DNA of 34,908 nucleotides from Magnetococcales bacterium (GCA_015229045.1 JADGCJ010000022.1:1-34908), one strand, 5' to 3'; positions 23,151-31,805 are shown, numbered from the stretch's first letter. The notes: a model not told the origin generated them from the sequence alone. Numbers and translations: made by a program.

Positions 23151-23887
23151 ACGAATGGCTCTGGTTCAAGAACCTGACGCCTGACGAGGAGTCGGCGGGC
23201 ATCATCACCGACAAATCCGGCAATGGACGGGACGGTACCCTGGTCGGGTCCGCTGAAGTTTTCAACTATGCCGCCCGGGGCAAGGTGTTGAATTTTCCGC
23301 TTTCGGCATCAAGCCACGTCGAGGTGACCACCGACACTTTTCTCCCCTCCACGGGGATCACCATGGGTGCGTGGATCTGGCGGGCCGATAACAGCAGTGC
23401 CGTGATCGCTTATCGTGAGAACTCCTGGAAATTCTGGTTTCCCTACGATGACGAAAATGCAGGGAAGCTCTGTCTCTCTGTCCGGATGGACGGCTGGTGG
23501 CACGACATTCTCTCCGACACCGCCGTACCGATACAGCAATGGGTATTCGTCCAGGCCACCTTCGGGCTGAGCAATGATGGGGTCATTTTCATCCATGGCT
23601 CGGCCCGGGGTCATACACCCAATGTGGCGGGAAGCGTCACCTGCACCAATGCCACCATCATGCTTGGCAAACATCCCACCGAAGGCAGACAGTTTCACGG
23701 CTCCATTGGCGAGTTCATGATCCGGGACGCCTATGTCGATCTCACCACACACCGCGCCGATCTCAAGCGCTGGCTCAAACGCGAACAGGCAAAAGTGGTG
23801 GAGTTGCTGGAACTACACGTCCCGGGTGAGACCCTGCGGTTTTGCTCCCGGCCCGATCCCATCACCTTGACGGTGTATGACATCTGA
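23147..23887 (+). CDS. LamG/concanavalin-like lectin-fold tail protein
   Basis: The 246-residue protein is an insertion relative to lambda order, between M- and L-like genes. Residues about 15-205 fit a laminin-G/concanavalin-like jelly roll: DKSGNGRDGTLVGSAEVF at the start (the SGNG-N-G-T motif of LamG_3 domains), ITMGAWIWRADNSSAVIAY, WVFVQATFGLSNDGVIFIHG, and a closing FHGSIGEFMIRD strand. The C-terminus KVVELLELHVPGETLRF resembles the first strand of DUF2163/L-type minor tail proteins. It may bind a surface sugar at the tail tip and dock on the L-like protein. Overlaps both neighbours (ATGA start; stop at the next start). Confidence 0.7.
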   Translation: MNEWLWFKNLTPDEESAGIITDKSGNGRDGTLVGSAEVFNYAARGKVLNFPLSASSHVEVTTDTFLPSTGITMGAWIWRADNSSAVIAYRENSWKFWFPYDDENAGKLCLSVRMDGWWHDILSDTAVPIQQWVFVQATFGLSNDGVIFIHGSARGHTPNVAGSVTCTNATIMLGKHPTEGRQFHGSIGEFMIRDAYVDLTTHRADLKRWLKREQAKVVELLELHVPGETLRFCSRPDPITLTVYDI

Positions 23888-26373
23888 TGGATCTCTCCAT
23901 TTTCCGCACCTACAACGCCCGCATTGAAGGCGGCGTGGTCAAACGGGGTGAACGGATCGACGACTGGGAACAATATGGCCTCTATTATGGCGATCCCCGT
24001 TATCTGGAGATCCACGATTTTTCCTCCTGGTCCCTCGTCGTTCTGGATCGCTCGGTCCTGGATACCTTTGATCGCTCCGATATCCAGACACTGGTTTTGA
24101 TCTACATTCCCTGGGGCTCCGATTTTCGCAAAGCGGCGGTCCAGGGTGGCTTCGAGCCTCCGGAGTATAACGCCGATGCCGTGCAGGAGTTCATCGCGGG
24201 ATACCAGGAGTTTATCGACGCAGTCTTCGCCCATGGTTGCAACGGCATTTTTTTCGATGAGGCCGATGTCGGCTACTGGGATCCCAACTATGGCGCAGCC
24301 GCAGCCCAGGTGATGCGCGAGGTGGGTCTCAAGCCGCTTTGTGATTATGTCCGCGCCAAAGGGGGTCAGTCCATCGTCAACGGGGCTACCTTTTTCGCCC
24401 GCGAGGGCGAGATATTCCTGCTCGAATCCTTCATCGGCAACTGGACTGGCAATCCGTTTCGGCCCTCCTGGAACTATTTTCCATTTTTTTATCGCTATGG
24501 TCAAAGTTTGGCCGAAACCGGCGAACTGGGTGGCGTGAACTGGACCACCGGCATCCGGGCCTACCTCTACATCTGGAAATACGCTCATGCCGGTCCCCAC
24601 GGCACCGTCATGTACGGCCACTCCTATGGTGACCCGCTTTCTCCCTGGCAGTTTGATCGGCAGTTGACCTGCTACGCCGCCTTCCGCGCCACCGGCATCC
24701 GCTCCTTCAACTATATCAACCCGGACAATCAAGTTCTTCAGGAAATCCTGGTCCATCGCTATTACCTGGGGGCTCCGTTGGAAACGCCCACGTTTGACCT
24801 GGAGAACGAAACCATTTCCCGGCGTTTTTCTGGCGGATCGGTTTTCTATGATGACAAAGATCCGGCGGCAAGCCAGGTGAATTTGGATGTGGCACCCGAC
24901 TATTGGTTCAACGTCGGCAGAGCCTTCGATGAGGTTCCCTGGGATCAGGTGTTGGTTCAGTCGGGTGCGGCTCTTGAAGGCGCAGGTTACATCCCACCCT
25001 ATCTGCGCATCACCTCGGCCAAAATGTGGGACGACCGGGCCAATGTTTTTATTCGCGTGGAACTGGAGGAAGATTTCCCGGAGACCGACTCCATCCCCAT
25101 CTTTCTCTACCTGGAGTTGGATCCTGACCGGCCCGGCTGGCAAACGGCGTTGCAGAACGACAAGGTGTCGGTCTACATGCATTTTGCAGATATCAAGGCC
25201 CAGGTTTACCTCTACGGCAAATCGCTTTTTCTCTACCAGGGGACCGGCGGTACCGATCACGACTTCCGCTTTCTCTACCAAGTGGAGGGTGGGAAGGAAG
25301 GGACCGTCATGCACTGGCGGATCAGGAAAGAAACCTTGCGTTTCTGCATGCCCTCCTGGGATGGAGAGACCATCCATTGGTTCCCCTGCTATGAAGGGGC
25401 CACCGGGTCGGGATTTTTTCTCGATGGTTCGGTGGTTGCCCAGAACGATTCGCCGCTTTTGACCGTCAATGGCAAGCTGACCAATACGCTGCAAAACCTC
25501 ATCACCTACGTGCCCCACACGGCGGTGATTTACTCCGGCCCCTCCACCCCAAACCACAAGATCCTGCACGTTTCGATTTCTGGCGTTTGGGAAAAAGCCT
25601 GGGTTTTTGATCGAAAGACCGGCTCCTTCATCGGCCCGGACGGGACACCCGATTCTTTTTTCACCAGTTCGCCATTCGTTCCTCCCAGGACCGTGGATGC
25701 CACCGACCTCTACGTTCTGGTGGCGGGAAACAATGCTTCCAGTCCCACAGCGGAAAGCTTTGCCGTCTCTGGCGTCTCGGTGGATCTCTTTCCCTGGGCG
25801 GTGGCCGATCCCCCGGGCTATGACGTGCCGTTGCCCGATCTGGTGGCCTGGCAATCGGTTTATGACGGCTGGAAGGATGAAAAAATGCCCACATCCCATG
25901 AATACACCTACACCCCTCTGGGCATCAAACGGGGCACCATCAAGTTTAAAAAAGACACCCTGAAGGATCGCTTCGTGGTCACCGTGCAGGGATCCGAGGC
26001 GATCACCAATCTTTTGGATTCCACCGACATCCGGGGAGCCCGGGTGGTGCTGCGCCGCACCTTCGAGGATGCGGACTTTTCCGACCCGGATCAGACCGAA
26101 ACCCTGGTGGTGGCCTATGTCGATTCTTGGGAATTCGCCGAAGGGGAACTGGTGATCCAGGCCAAAACCAACCTCAACAACTGGCAATCGCATTTTCCCA
26201 GGCGGCGGGTGAGTTATTTTTGTCCCTACATCTTCAAGGATTCCAGCTGCACCTATGGCGGGCCGGAGAGCTTCTGCGACAAAACTCTGCCCACCTGTGA
26301 AGGATTCGGCAACGAGGACAAGTTCGGTGGCTTTCCCACCATTCCGCGTCTTCAGAGAGGTAAATGGGGATGA
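23887..26373 (+). CDS. L-like minor tail protein with N-terminal glycosidase-like barrel
   Basis: The 828-residue protein is over three times lambda L (232). Its C-terminal part (about 630-828) is L/DUF2163-like, and four cysteines (C779, C788, C797, C804, in YFCPYIFKDSSC and later FCD and PTCEG) match the iron-sulfur ligands of gpL in number and place. The N-terminal 300 residues look like a GH114-type TIM barrel. SLVVLDRSVLDTF, GIFFDEADVGYW (D124, E125, D127) and EIFLLESFIGNW (E180) could be the catalytic acids. A middle part (about 330-620) is beta-rich, perhaps carbohydrate binding. I infer a tail-tip depolymerase acting on host surface glycan; the substrate is unknown. Confidence 0.7.
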   Translation: MDLSIFRTYNARIEGGVVKRGERIDDWEQYGLYYGDPRYLEIHDFSSWSLVVLDRSVLDTFDRSDIQTLVLIYIPWGSDFRKAAVQGGFEPPEYNADAVQEFIAGYQEFIDAVFAHGCNGIFFDEADVGYWDPNYGAAAAQVMREVGLKPLCDYVRAKGGQSIVNGATFFAREGEIFLLESFIGNWTGNPFRPSWNYFPFFYRYGQSLAETGELGGVNWTTGIRAYLYIWKYAHAGPHGTVMYGHSYGDPLSPWQFDRQLTCYAAFRATGIRSFNYINPDNQVLQEILVHRYYLGAPLETPTFDLENETISRRFSGGSVFYDDKDPAASQVNLDVAPDYWFNVGRAFDEVPWDQVLVQSGAALEGAGYIPPYLRITSAKMWDDRANVFIRVELEEDFPETDSIPIFLYLELDPDRPGWQTALQNDKVSVYMHFADIKAQVYLYGKSLFLYQGTGGTDHDFRFLYQVEGGKEGTVMHWRIRKETLRFCMPSWDGETIHWFPCYEGATGSGFFLDGSVVAQNDSPLLTVNGKLTNTLQNLITYVPHTAVIYSGPSTPNHKILHVSISGVWEKAWVFDRKTGSFIGPDGTPDSFFTSSPFVPPRTVDATDLYVLVAGNNASSPTAESFAVSGVSVDLFPWAVADPPGYDVPLPDLVAWQSVYDGWKDEKMPTSHEYTYTPLGIKRGTIKFKKDTLKDRFVVTVQGSEAITNLLDSTDIRGARVVLRRTFEDADFSDPDQTETLVVAYVDSWEFAEGELVIQAKTNLNNWQSHFPRRRVSYFCPYIFKDSSCTYGGPESFCDKTLPTCEGFGNEDKFGGFPTIPRLQRGKWG

Positions 26374-26377
26374 GTTT

Positions 26378-26653
26378 TTAGAGAATTTTAACCAATGTGG
26401 CGACGACGGTAATCCCTACAACAAGCATACCGCCAAGGCGCAAGGTCAGGTCGTGTTTCATTTCGCCGAGACGGATGTGCAGCTCATGTTTCATCCGTTC
26501 TTCAAGTTCCATCAGGTCGCGCTTTGTCGCCAACTTGTCGTCAATCAGCTCGGCAAGCGTTTCTGCTTGGACTTCGGCCTGTTCCTCGGAAACACCAACG
26601 GCTTTGAGCTTTTTGACGTAGGCGTGTGTATCGAAAGCAATTGCACCGGTCAT
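26378..26653 (-). CDS. DUF1640-like coiled-coil membrane protein
   Basis: The 91-residue protein has the pattern FDTHAYVKKLKAVGVSEEQA then ETLAELIDDKLATKRDL, typical of DUF1640/CCDC90-like proteins. A long helix follows, ending in one transmembrane segment (GGMLVVGITVVATLVKIL). I take the start at 26653 because AGGAGG lies nine bases before it; the ATG at 26662 abuts the same site. It is encoded against the tail operon between L- and K-like genes, as a cargo gene would be. Homologues are widespread in proteobacterial chromosomes, with no defined role. Confidence 0.75.
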   Translation of the reverse strand: MTGAIAFDTHAYVKKLKAVGVSEEQAEVQAETLAELIDDKLATKRDLMELEERMKHELHIRLGEMKHDLTLRLGGMLVVGITVVATLVKIL

Positions 26654-26695
26654 AAGGTCCATCCTCCTGAGAATGAATCATACCTGATTTGTCCT

Positions 26696-27028
26696 ATGAA
26701 CGCGACTGTTGATTGTTTCGGGATCCTGGAGATTTACCATCCAGAATTTGCCGATGAGTTCCGCAACTGGCGGGACAAACCTGCCAAAGAGATCATCAAC
26801 GGGCTTCGTGCCCGTTTTTTTGTTTCTTTTTTCAGACCTGCCGAGCTTCAGGACCATGATGTTGTCCTGTGGCAGGATCCCAATGGTCGCGTCCATCTGT
26901 CCGTCTACCAGGGATTCATGTTCCACATCATCGACCGGAATGGCCTGGAGAAAACGATTCCGTTGACCCTGGGTGAACGCCGTTTCCGTCTTCGCCCCAC
27001 CCACATCGTCCGGGAGACCACACCATGA
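26696..27028 (+). CDS. Compact NlpC/P60-like tail peptidase, K-like
   Basis: The 110-residue protein lies exactly between L- and J-like genes, where lambda has K. C7 in NATVDCFGILEIY matches the DCxGL catalytic motif of NlpC/P60 peptidases, and H67 in GRVHLSVYQG matches the catalytic histidine strand, preceded by HDVVLWQD as in tail K proteins. It is shorter than usual, and no I-like domain follows. It would cut peptidoglycan during DNA entry. An intrinsic terminator hairpin lies inside the coding region (26799-26821), which is odd. The stop overlaps the J start (ATGA). Confidence 0.55.
   Translation: MNATVDCFGILEIYHPEFADEFRNWRDKPAKEIINGLRARFFVSFFRPAELQDHDVVLWQDPNGRVHLSVYQGFMFHIIDRNGLEKTIPLTLGERRFRLRPTHIVRETTP
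26799..26821 (+). terminator. Strong intrinsic terminator inside the K-like gene
   Basis: ACGGGC (26799-26804), loop TTCGT, GCCCGT (26810-26815), then seven T including the last stem base, and further T-rich sequence. By shape this is the best intrinsic terminator in the window, yet it falls within coding sequence (residues about 35-42). Transcription toward J and the fibre would have to pass it. Confidence 0.6.
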
Positions 27029-29574
27029 TGGCCCTGGTGGCCGCCATCGCCGGGGTCTCCACCTATGCCGCCACCGGCTCCATCTGGATGGCTCTGGGAC
27101 GCATGGGGTTGATGATGGCCAGTACCCTGCTTGCGCCCAGAAACGAGGGTCCGGTGGCATCCGATTCCGGCAACACCGTCCCCCCCGTGGATCCGGGGCT
27201 GGGCTTCGCGCCCTTTCCTCAGTATCCCACGCCTGAGATGCCGGTGCCGGTGATCTTCGGGCAGGCCCGCCCCAATGGCCTCGTGGTTCATTCCCGTATC
27301 TACGGAGGTGACTACCAGAAGGCCCATTACCTGGTGGTGCTGGGCGAGGTCGGCATCACCATGGACCAGCTTTACATCGACAAGTACAAAATCGAGGAGC
27401 TGCCCAACTACTACACCCGCACCGGCGGCAATCAGAATTCCGATTCTTCCTGGTTCATCTTCCATCCCCAGGGCGGCCAGGCCCAGATCGCCCTCAACAA
27501 TGCCGGGACCTGGAACATCTTCCAGGTGACCAACACCATCGGCGAGATGGCCGCCCCGGTGCCGGTGATCTTCTACGGTGGCGGATCGGTCCTTTGTTAT
27601 TCGTACCACACTTGGCCGAAACAGGGTTCCACCCAGGCATGGAAATGGATCCTCACCAATATCGACAATCCCAATCAGACCATGCACTCGCAGGTCTACT
27701 CCGAGACTTTCTCCTCCACGCAAGGCGTCTCCTGTTTTCCGCCTGGAACCATGGTGATGACCCCGAATGGAGAAAAGGCCATTGAGTCGTTCCAGGCAGG
27801 TGACGCTATTCTCGCCTACGATGAAAGTGGGCGAATCCATGAAACGCAGGTGGCGACCTTCTTCCACCATTGCAGCTTCGAGACCCTGATTGATCTCCGT
27901 ACCCCTCGGGGACAACTCACCGCCACCGATAACCATCTCATCCTGGTTCGGGGCAAGGGTTTCATCCCGGCGGGAGAAATCCAGACCGGCGATGTCCTGC
28001 TCAATGAGGCAGGCCGGGAATGCCCAGTCAGCTCCTGGCATGGTCGCCGGTCAGAACAACGAATTCACACATACAATCTCAAGATCGCCCGATACGGCAC
28101 TTTCATCGCCAATGGCCACCGGGTCCACAACGATGGTGGCGACAAAGGCGAATCCACCGTCCACATTCCCGGCAACGATCTGCGTACCCACACCTTCAAC
28201 GTTCCCGACCCGCTATCGCGCTGGTCGTTGAAGCTGGTGATCCAGGAGTTGACCGAGGGGACCGAGGGCGGACAGATGGGGATCTACAAGTTCGATTTGA
28301 ACGATGTCCCTTTCACCGAAAACATCCGTATCAATGCCGCCTTCGTCCACGTCCATCTGGTCAAGGATGTCTCTATTGGTTCCAACAATCCGGTCATCAA
28401 CGCCCTGGTCCACTCCAACGTGGTGACCGGCCTCGGTGGCAATCCCGCCGATGCCATGCTGACCTTCTTGACCGATCCGGTCACCGGCCTGGGCCTGCCT
28501 TCTGATTCCCTGGACTGGTCCAGCCAGTACGCCACCGCCTACTGGTGCGAACAGCATGGATTCGGCTTCAACCGCGCCTATGCCGCCTTCTACGACGCCG
28601 AACAGGTGTTCCGCGAGATTTGCGCCGCCGGGCGCATCATGACCCTGATCCGGGATGGGCGAATCTATTTGAAACCCGATGACGTGGAACCCGCCTCCTA
28701 TAAGGTGGGCGAAATCGAAACCATCCCTGGAAGCCTCCGCATCGGCATTCATTCCGCCTCCCGGCCCAACCGCATCGAAGCGCAGTATGTGGAGCCCTTC
28801 TACGGCTACACCACCGAACGGATCTATGTGGAGGATCTGGACGCCATCGCCCGTGACGGGCAGCAGATACAGACCGTAGACCTGACCGGCGTCACCGACC
28901 AGACCCAGGCCTTCAAACTGGCGTGGTTCATCCTGCGCACCATCCAAGATTGCCCCTACTGGTGCAAGCTGAAGGTGGGAATGGAGACGGCACGGGTGAT
29001 TCCATTGGGCGGCGTCATCGAGATCGAGAGCAGTACCAACGCCATCATCGGTGCCAAACAGTGGCGGGTACTCTCCATCGAAGAGACCGAAGCCTTCATC
29101 TACCAGATCGAGTGCATTCAATACAACGCGAACGTCTATCAGGAACCGGCCTACAGCCCCTGGTACAACCAGGTCACCGAGTTGGAACCGGTTCAGGGAT
29201 GGCCAGGACCATCCTCTGGTCCTGCCTCTGTAGTCAATTTTCAAATCACCAATGTGGCGTTTCCTCAGGGAGGTGGCGGAACCGAAATCACACTGGACTG
29301 GATCCGGCCTATGGAACGGTATGATTCCGTCTCCATTCAATGGAGTCACAACGGTATCGACTGGATCGCCGCTGGCTCCGCCATCAACGGACCGTTCAAT
29401 TTTACCTGGCCCATGCGCTACGGGTTGGTCCATATCCGGTCCATCTCCAACTACGGTGGTGGCAGCAACGTGGATACGGCCCCAACACTCACCCGCTATG
29501 TATCTGGCCGCCAGGACAACGATTATCCCGGTTATGGCCGGGGGCAATGGGGGATGCAGCCTTATGGGTATTGA
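27025..29574 (+). CDS. Tail tip (J-like) protein containing a Hint domain
   Basis: The 849-residue protein is the central tail tip and host-specificity protein, in the lambda J position. Residues 1-236 contain a hydrophobic start and YPTPEMPVPVIFGQARPNG, typical of J N-termini. Residues 237-369 are a Hint domain inserted in frame. After D370 the tail protein resumes (NDVPFTENIRINAAFVHVHL, then DPVTGLGLPSDSLD and AYWCEQHGFGFNRAY), with fibronectin-like strands near the C-terminus (WSHNGIDW, TWPMRYGLVHIRSIS). The start overlaps the K-like stop. Processing at the Hint domain would yield separate or ligated J parts. Confidence 0.85.
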   Translation: MMALVAAIAGVSTYAATGSIWMALGRMGLMMASTLLAPRNEGPVASDSGNTVPPVDPGLGFAPFPQYPTPEMPVPVIFGQARPNGLVVHSRIYGGDYQKAHYLVVLGEVGITMDQLYIDKYKIEELPNYYTRTGGNQNSDSSWFIFHPQGGQAQIALNNAGTWNIFQVTNTIGEMAAPVPVIFYGGGSVLCYSYHTWPKQGSTQAWKWILTNIDNPNQTMHSQVYSETFSSTQGVSCFPPGTMVMTPNGEKAIESFQAGDAILAYDESGRIHETQVATFFHHCSFETLIDLRTPRGQLTATDNHLILVRGKGFIPAGEIQTGDVLLNEAGRECPVSSWHGRRSEQRIHTYNLKIARYGTFIANGHRVHNDGGDKGESTVHIPGNDLRTHTFNVPDPLSRWSLKLVIQELTEGTEGGQMGIYKFDLNDVPFTENIRINAAFVHVHLVKDVSIGSNNPVINALVHSNVVTGLGGNPADAMLTFLTDPVTGLGLPSDSLDWSSQYATAYWCEQHGFGFNRAYAAFYDAEQVFREICAAGRIMTLIRDGRIYLKPDDVEPASYKVGEIETIPGSLRIGIHSASRPNRIEAQYVEPFYGYTTERIYVEDLDAIARDGQQIQTVDLTGVTDQTQAFKLAWFILRTIQDCPYWCKLKVGMETARVIPLGGVIEIESSTNAIIGAKQWRVLSIEETEAFIYQIECIQYNANVYQEPAYSPWYNQVTELEPVQGWPGPSSGPASVVNFQITNVAFPQGGGGTEITLDWIRPMERYDSVSIQWSHNGIDWIAAGSAINGPFNFTWPMRYGLVHIRSISNYGGGSNVDTAPTLTRYVSGRQDNDYPGYGRGQWGMQPYGY
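27733..28131 (+). other. Hint (bacterial intein-like, A-type) domain within the tail tip gene
   Basis: These bases encode residues 237-369. The first residue is C237 in CFPPGTMVMTPNGEKAIESF, then AGDAILAYD, the block-B TATDNHLILV (T and H), and a C-terminal GTFIANGHRVHN ending H368-N369. This is the full block set of a Hint domain of 133 residues without homing endonuclease. The residue after N369 is Asp, not Cys/Ser/Thr, which fits A-type bacterial intein-like domains rather than canonical inteins. Confidence 0.85.
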
Positions 29575-30091
29575 GGATTATGACCACATCGCCATCGACT
29601 TTTGGTGCGGGGCAGATTCAGTGAAATTGCACCGCAGGTTGCCTCGTTTCTTTACCAATCACCATTTCGAAGCCATGCCAGCCCCCTTGGCCGGATTCGC
29701 CCGCGATCAGGCGTTGCACAGGCCGGGAGCGTTCGAACAAAAGACCCGCGAGGTGATGGAGCGGCAGGAAAGGCTTTTGGAAAAACATGACCGCTTGGTG
29801 GTTTTTGGCATTCCGTTGCTCTGGATCGCCATGATCCGCGCTGCTGGAGGCAGGGTTTCCAGGTCTTTGGTGGAACGGGCCGGTTCCCTTTTTACCAGAT
29901 GGGATCTGATCATCGTTCCCGGTGACGGCGTTCTTTCCCCTGGCTCCTGGTATGGGGAACCGGGTCGATTGCTCTCCGCCCAGGGAGAAGCCTGGGCTAC
30001 AGGCGCGGATTTGATCGACCCCGAGCGGCAGCGGTTGGTGACGCTGGATGGTTTGATTGACGAGATGAAGGAGAGATCATTATGGCGGTAA
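29564..30091 (+). CDS. Phage protein of unknown function before the fibre
   Basis: The 175-residue protein starts inside the J stop region and ends 10 bases into the fibre gene, so it is coupled to both. It contains a helical charged stretch (FEQKTREVMERQERLLEKHD), a hydrophobic segment LVVFGIPLLWIAMIRAAGG that may be buried rather than membranous, and a C-terminal acidic, helical end. I do not recognise the family. Position suggests a tail-tip accessory or a fibre-assembly protein. Confidence 0.7.
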   Translation: MGIEDYDHIAIDFWCGADSVKLHRRLPRFFTNHHFEAMPAPLAGFARDQALHRPGAFEQKTREVMERQERLLEKHDRLVVFGIPLLWIAMIRAAGGRVSRSLVERAGSLFTRWDLIIVPGDGVLSPGSWYGEPGRLLSAQGEAWATGADLIDPERQRLVTLDGLIDEMKERSLWR

Positions 30092-31554
30092 CCCAAACCG
30101 ACCGGTTCAATCTGAAAAAGCATGATGCCGGGGACATCGAGTGGGCGGATGATATGAACGCCAACATGGACGACCTCGATGACGCCCTGGGGCTTGTCCT
30201 CACTGATGCCTCCGATGCCGCACCGGGTCTACTCTCGCAGAAGGTTGATGGCGATACCCTTCAGGCCGATACCTCCGCCCACAAGATCAAAGCGATGCCC
30301 GAAGCCATCCTGAAAAAACTCTATGCCGTGGATGGTGGTTCAACCAACGCCTTGTCGGTTGCACCCTCTCCGGCCTGGGCCACCTACGGAGCCGGACAGA
30401 GCGTTTGGATCAAAGTGGCCAACGCCAATACCGGGGCCACCACCCTCAATGTTTCTGGTTTGGGCATCAAACCGGTCAAGAAACCGGATGGATCCGCCCT
30501 GATCTCTGGAGACTTGGAGGCCGGTGGGGTTTATCTCTTCACCTACGACGGGGCCGATTTTCAGCTTTTGACCGGCGTCGGTGGCGGGGGTGGTGGCTCC
30601 GACGACAAAAAGGTCAAGGCCTCCGTCTCCGATCCCACGCCCGGATATCTCGATGCCAAGGTGGATGGCACCACCATCCAGGTGGTGAATGACAAGCTGA
30701 CCGCGCCCGGTGGCGGCGGGGGTGGCGGTGACTATACCATCGATGATTCCCAGGCCCCCACCAGTGATACCGGCCCTCTGTCATTGATTCTCTCCTGGTT
30801 CGGCAACATGATCAAATCCATCACCGGCAAAGCCTCCTGGCGCACCGCCCCGGCCACCACCCTGGAGGCGGCCAGTGCCCATCATGCCGCCACCAACAAC
30901 CCCCATTCAGTGACCAAATCCCAGGTGGGTCTGGGCAACGTCGCCAACACCCAGCACAACACCGCTGCCACAACGGATCCCACCGAATCCGATGATACCG
31001 GGGCGGGGTATTCCGTCGGCAGCGTCTGGGTCAACGGTGCCGAAGACACGGTCTTTCTCTGCGTGGACGCCGTATTGGGATCCGCCGTCTGGCGCAAGCT
31101 GATCTACCAGGGACAGGCCTGGACCCAGCAGATCGATGGCGGTGAGTTCTGGCTTTTCAACAACGGCGACAACGTCCGTTTCCTTTTCGGCGACAGTCCC
31201 ACCAGCGGCCAGTACGGCATCTTCGAATGGGACAGTGCCAACGATTACATGAAGTTCGGCACCGACGCCAACGGTCTCAAGATCAAGGGCAACAACGTTG
31301 CCATCGGCAATATTTTTCCCAGTTCGCCCCTGATCGTGGGTTCCGGCTCCGCCGAAATCCTCCGCATCAGTACCACCCTGAACATGGGTCTCAGAACCAG
31401 CAGCTTTGGTAGTGGCCAGGGCGTTTTCGCCATGGCCAATGCCCAGGCTGTCCCCTCCACCAACCCATCCAGTGGTGGCATTTTCTATGTGGAAGGCGGA
31501 GCTTTGAAATACCGAGGGTCTGGAGGAACGGTGACCACCATCGCACCAGCCTAA
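30082..31554 (+). CDS. Tail fibre protein
   Basis: The 490-residue protein has a fibre layout. An N-terminal attachment segment includes FNLKKHDAGDIEWADDMN. A shaft follows with repeats such as WIKVANANTGATTLNVSGLG and polyglycine linkers (about 165-175 and 210-216). The hinge motif PHSVTKSQVGLGNVANTQHN appears near 275-295, as in many lambdoid side fibres. The C-terminal part (about 350-490) is beta-rich and ends GGIFYVEGGALKYRGSGG, a trimerising tip pattern. It likely sets host range. A dedicated chaperone is not obvious. Two small genes downstream are decayed. Confidence 0.85.
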   Translation: MAVTQTDRFNLKKHDAGDIEWADDMNANMDDLDDALGLVLTDASDAAPGLLSQKVDGDTLQADTSAHKIKAMPEAILKKLYAVDGGSTNALSVAPSPAWATYGAGQSVWIKVANANTGATTLNVSGLGIKPVKKPDGSALISGDLEAGGVYLFTYDGADFQLLTGVGGGGGGSDDKKVKASVSDPTPGYLDAKVDGTTIQVVNDKLTAPGGGGGGGDYTIDDSQAPTSDTGPLSLILSWFGNMIKSITGKASWRTAPATTLEAASAHHAATNNPHSVTKSQVGLGNVANTQHNTAATTDPTESDDTGAGYSVGSVWVNGAEDTVFLCVDAVLGSAVWRKLIYQGQAWTQQIDGGEFWLFNNGDNVRFLFGDSPTSGQYGIFEWDSANDYMKFGTDANGLKIKGNNVAIGNIFPSSPLIVGSGSAEILRISTTLNMGLRTSSFGSGQGVFAMANAQAVPSTNPSSGGIFYVEGGALKYRGSGGTVTTIAPA

Positions 31555-31562
31555 ATCAGCCA

Positions 31563-31805
31563 AATGAAGGAGCCGCGCCAGACTCAATCCTATCGGGGAA
31601 TCAGGCACGGCTCGACTTCATCGCAGGCGCAGACGGGATCGCCGCCGTTCCTGCACTCCCATAGATCCGATACAAACGGTCTCTCCGGGACTCCCCGCGT
31701 TTATCGGGTCCGGGTCCCCATCGTTCTTTCGCTCGCCATCATAACCCCACTGGCTACCTCATCACCACCCTGGAGATCCTGCGCCATGCCCCAGCCGCTG
31801 ATTGA
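31563..31805 (+). pseudogene. Decayed small gene after the fibre, with in-frame amber stop
   Basis: One frame reads protein-like sequence (GNQARLDFIAGADGIAAVPA, then after TAG at 31662-31664, NPTGYLITTLEILRHAPAAD) up to TGA at 31803-31805. No start codon is found at the 5' end, although AAGGAG lies at 31567-31572. The end overlaps the next gene's start at 31786, as coupled genes do. I take it as the remnant of a small tail gene that lost its start and gained a stop. I know no firm homologue, so confidence is modest. Confidence 0.4.

Noticed and set aside
23731..26193. An 820-codon open frame on the reverse strand opposite the L-like gene
   Set aside because: It mirrors the codon phase of a well-supported forward gene with L-type cysteines; its translation shows no family pattern. 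Long antisense frames are expected in GC-rich DNA.
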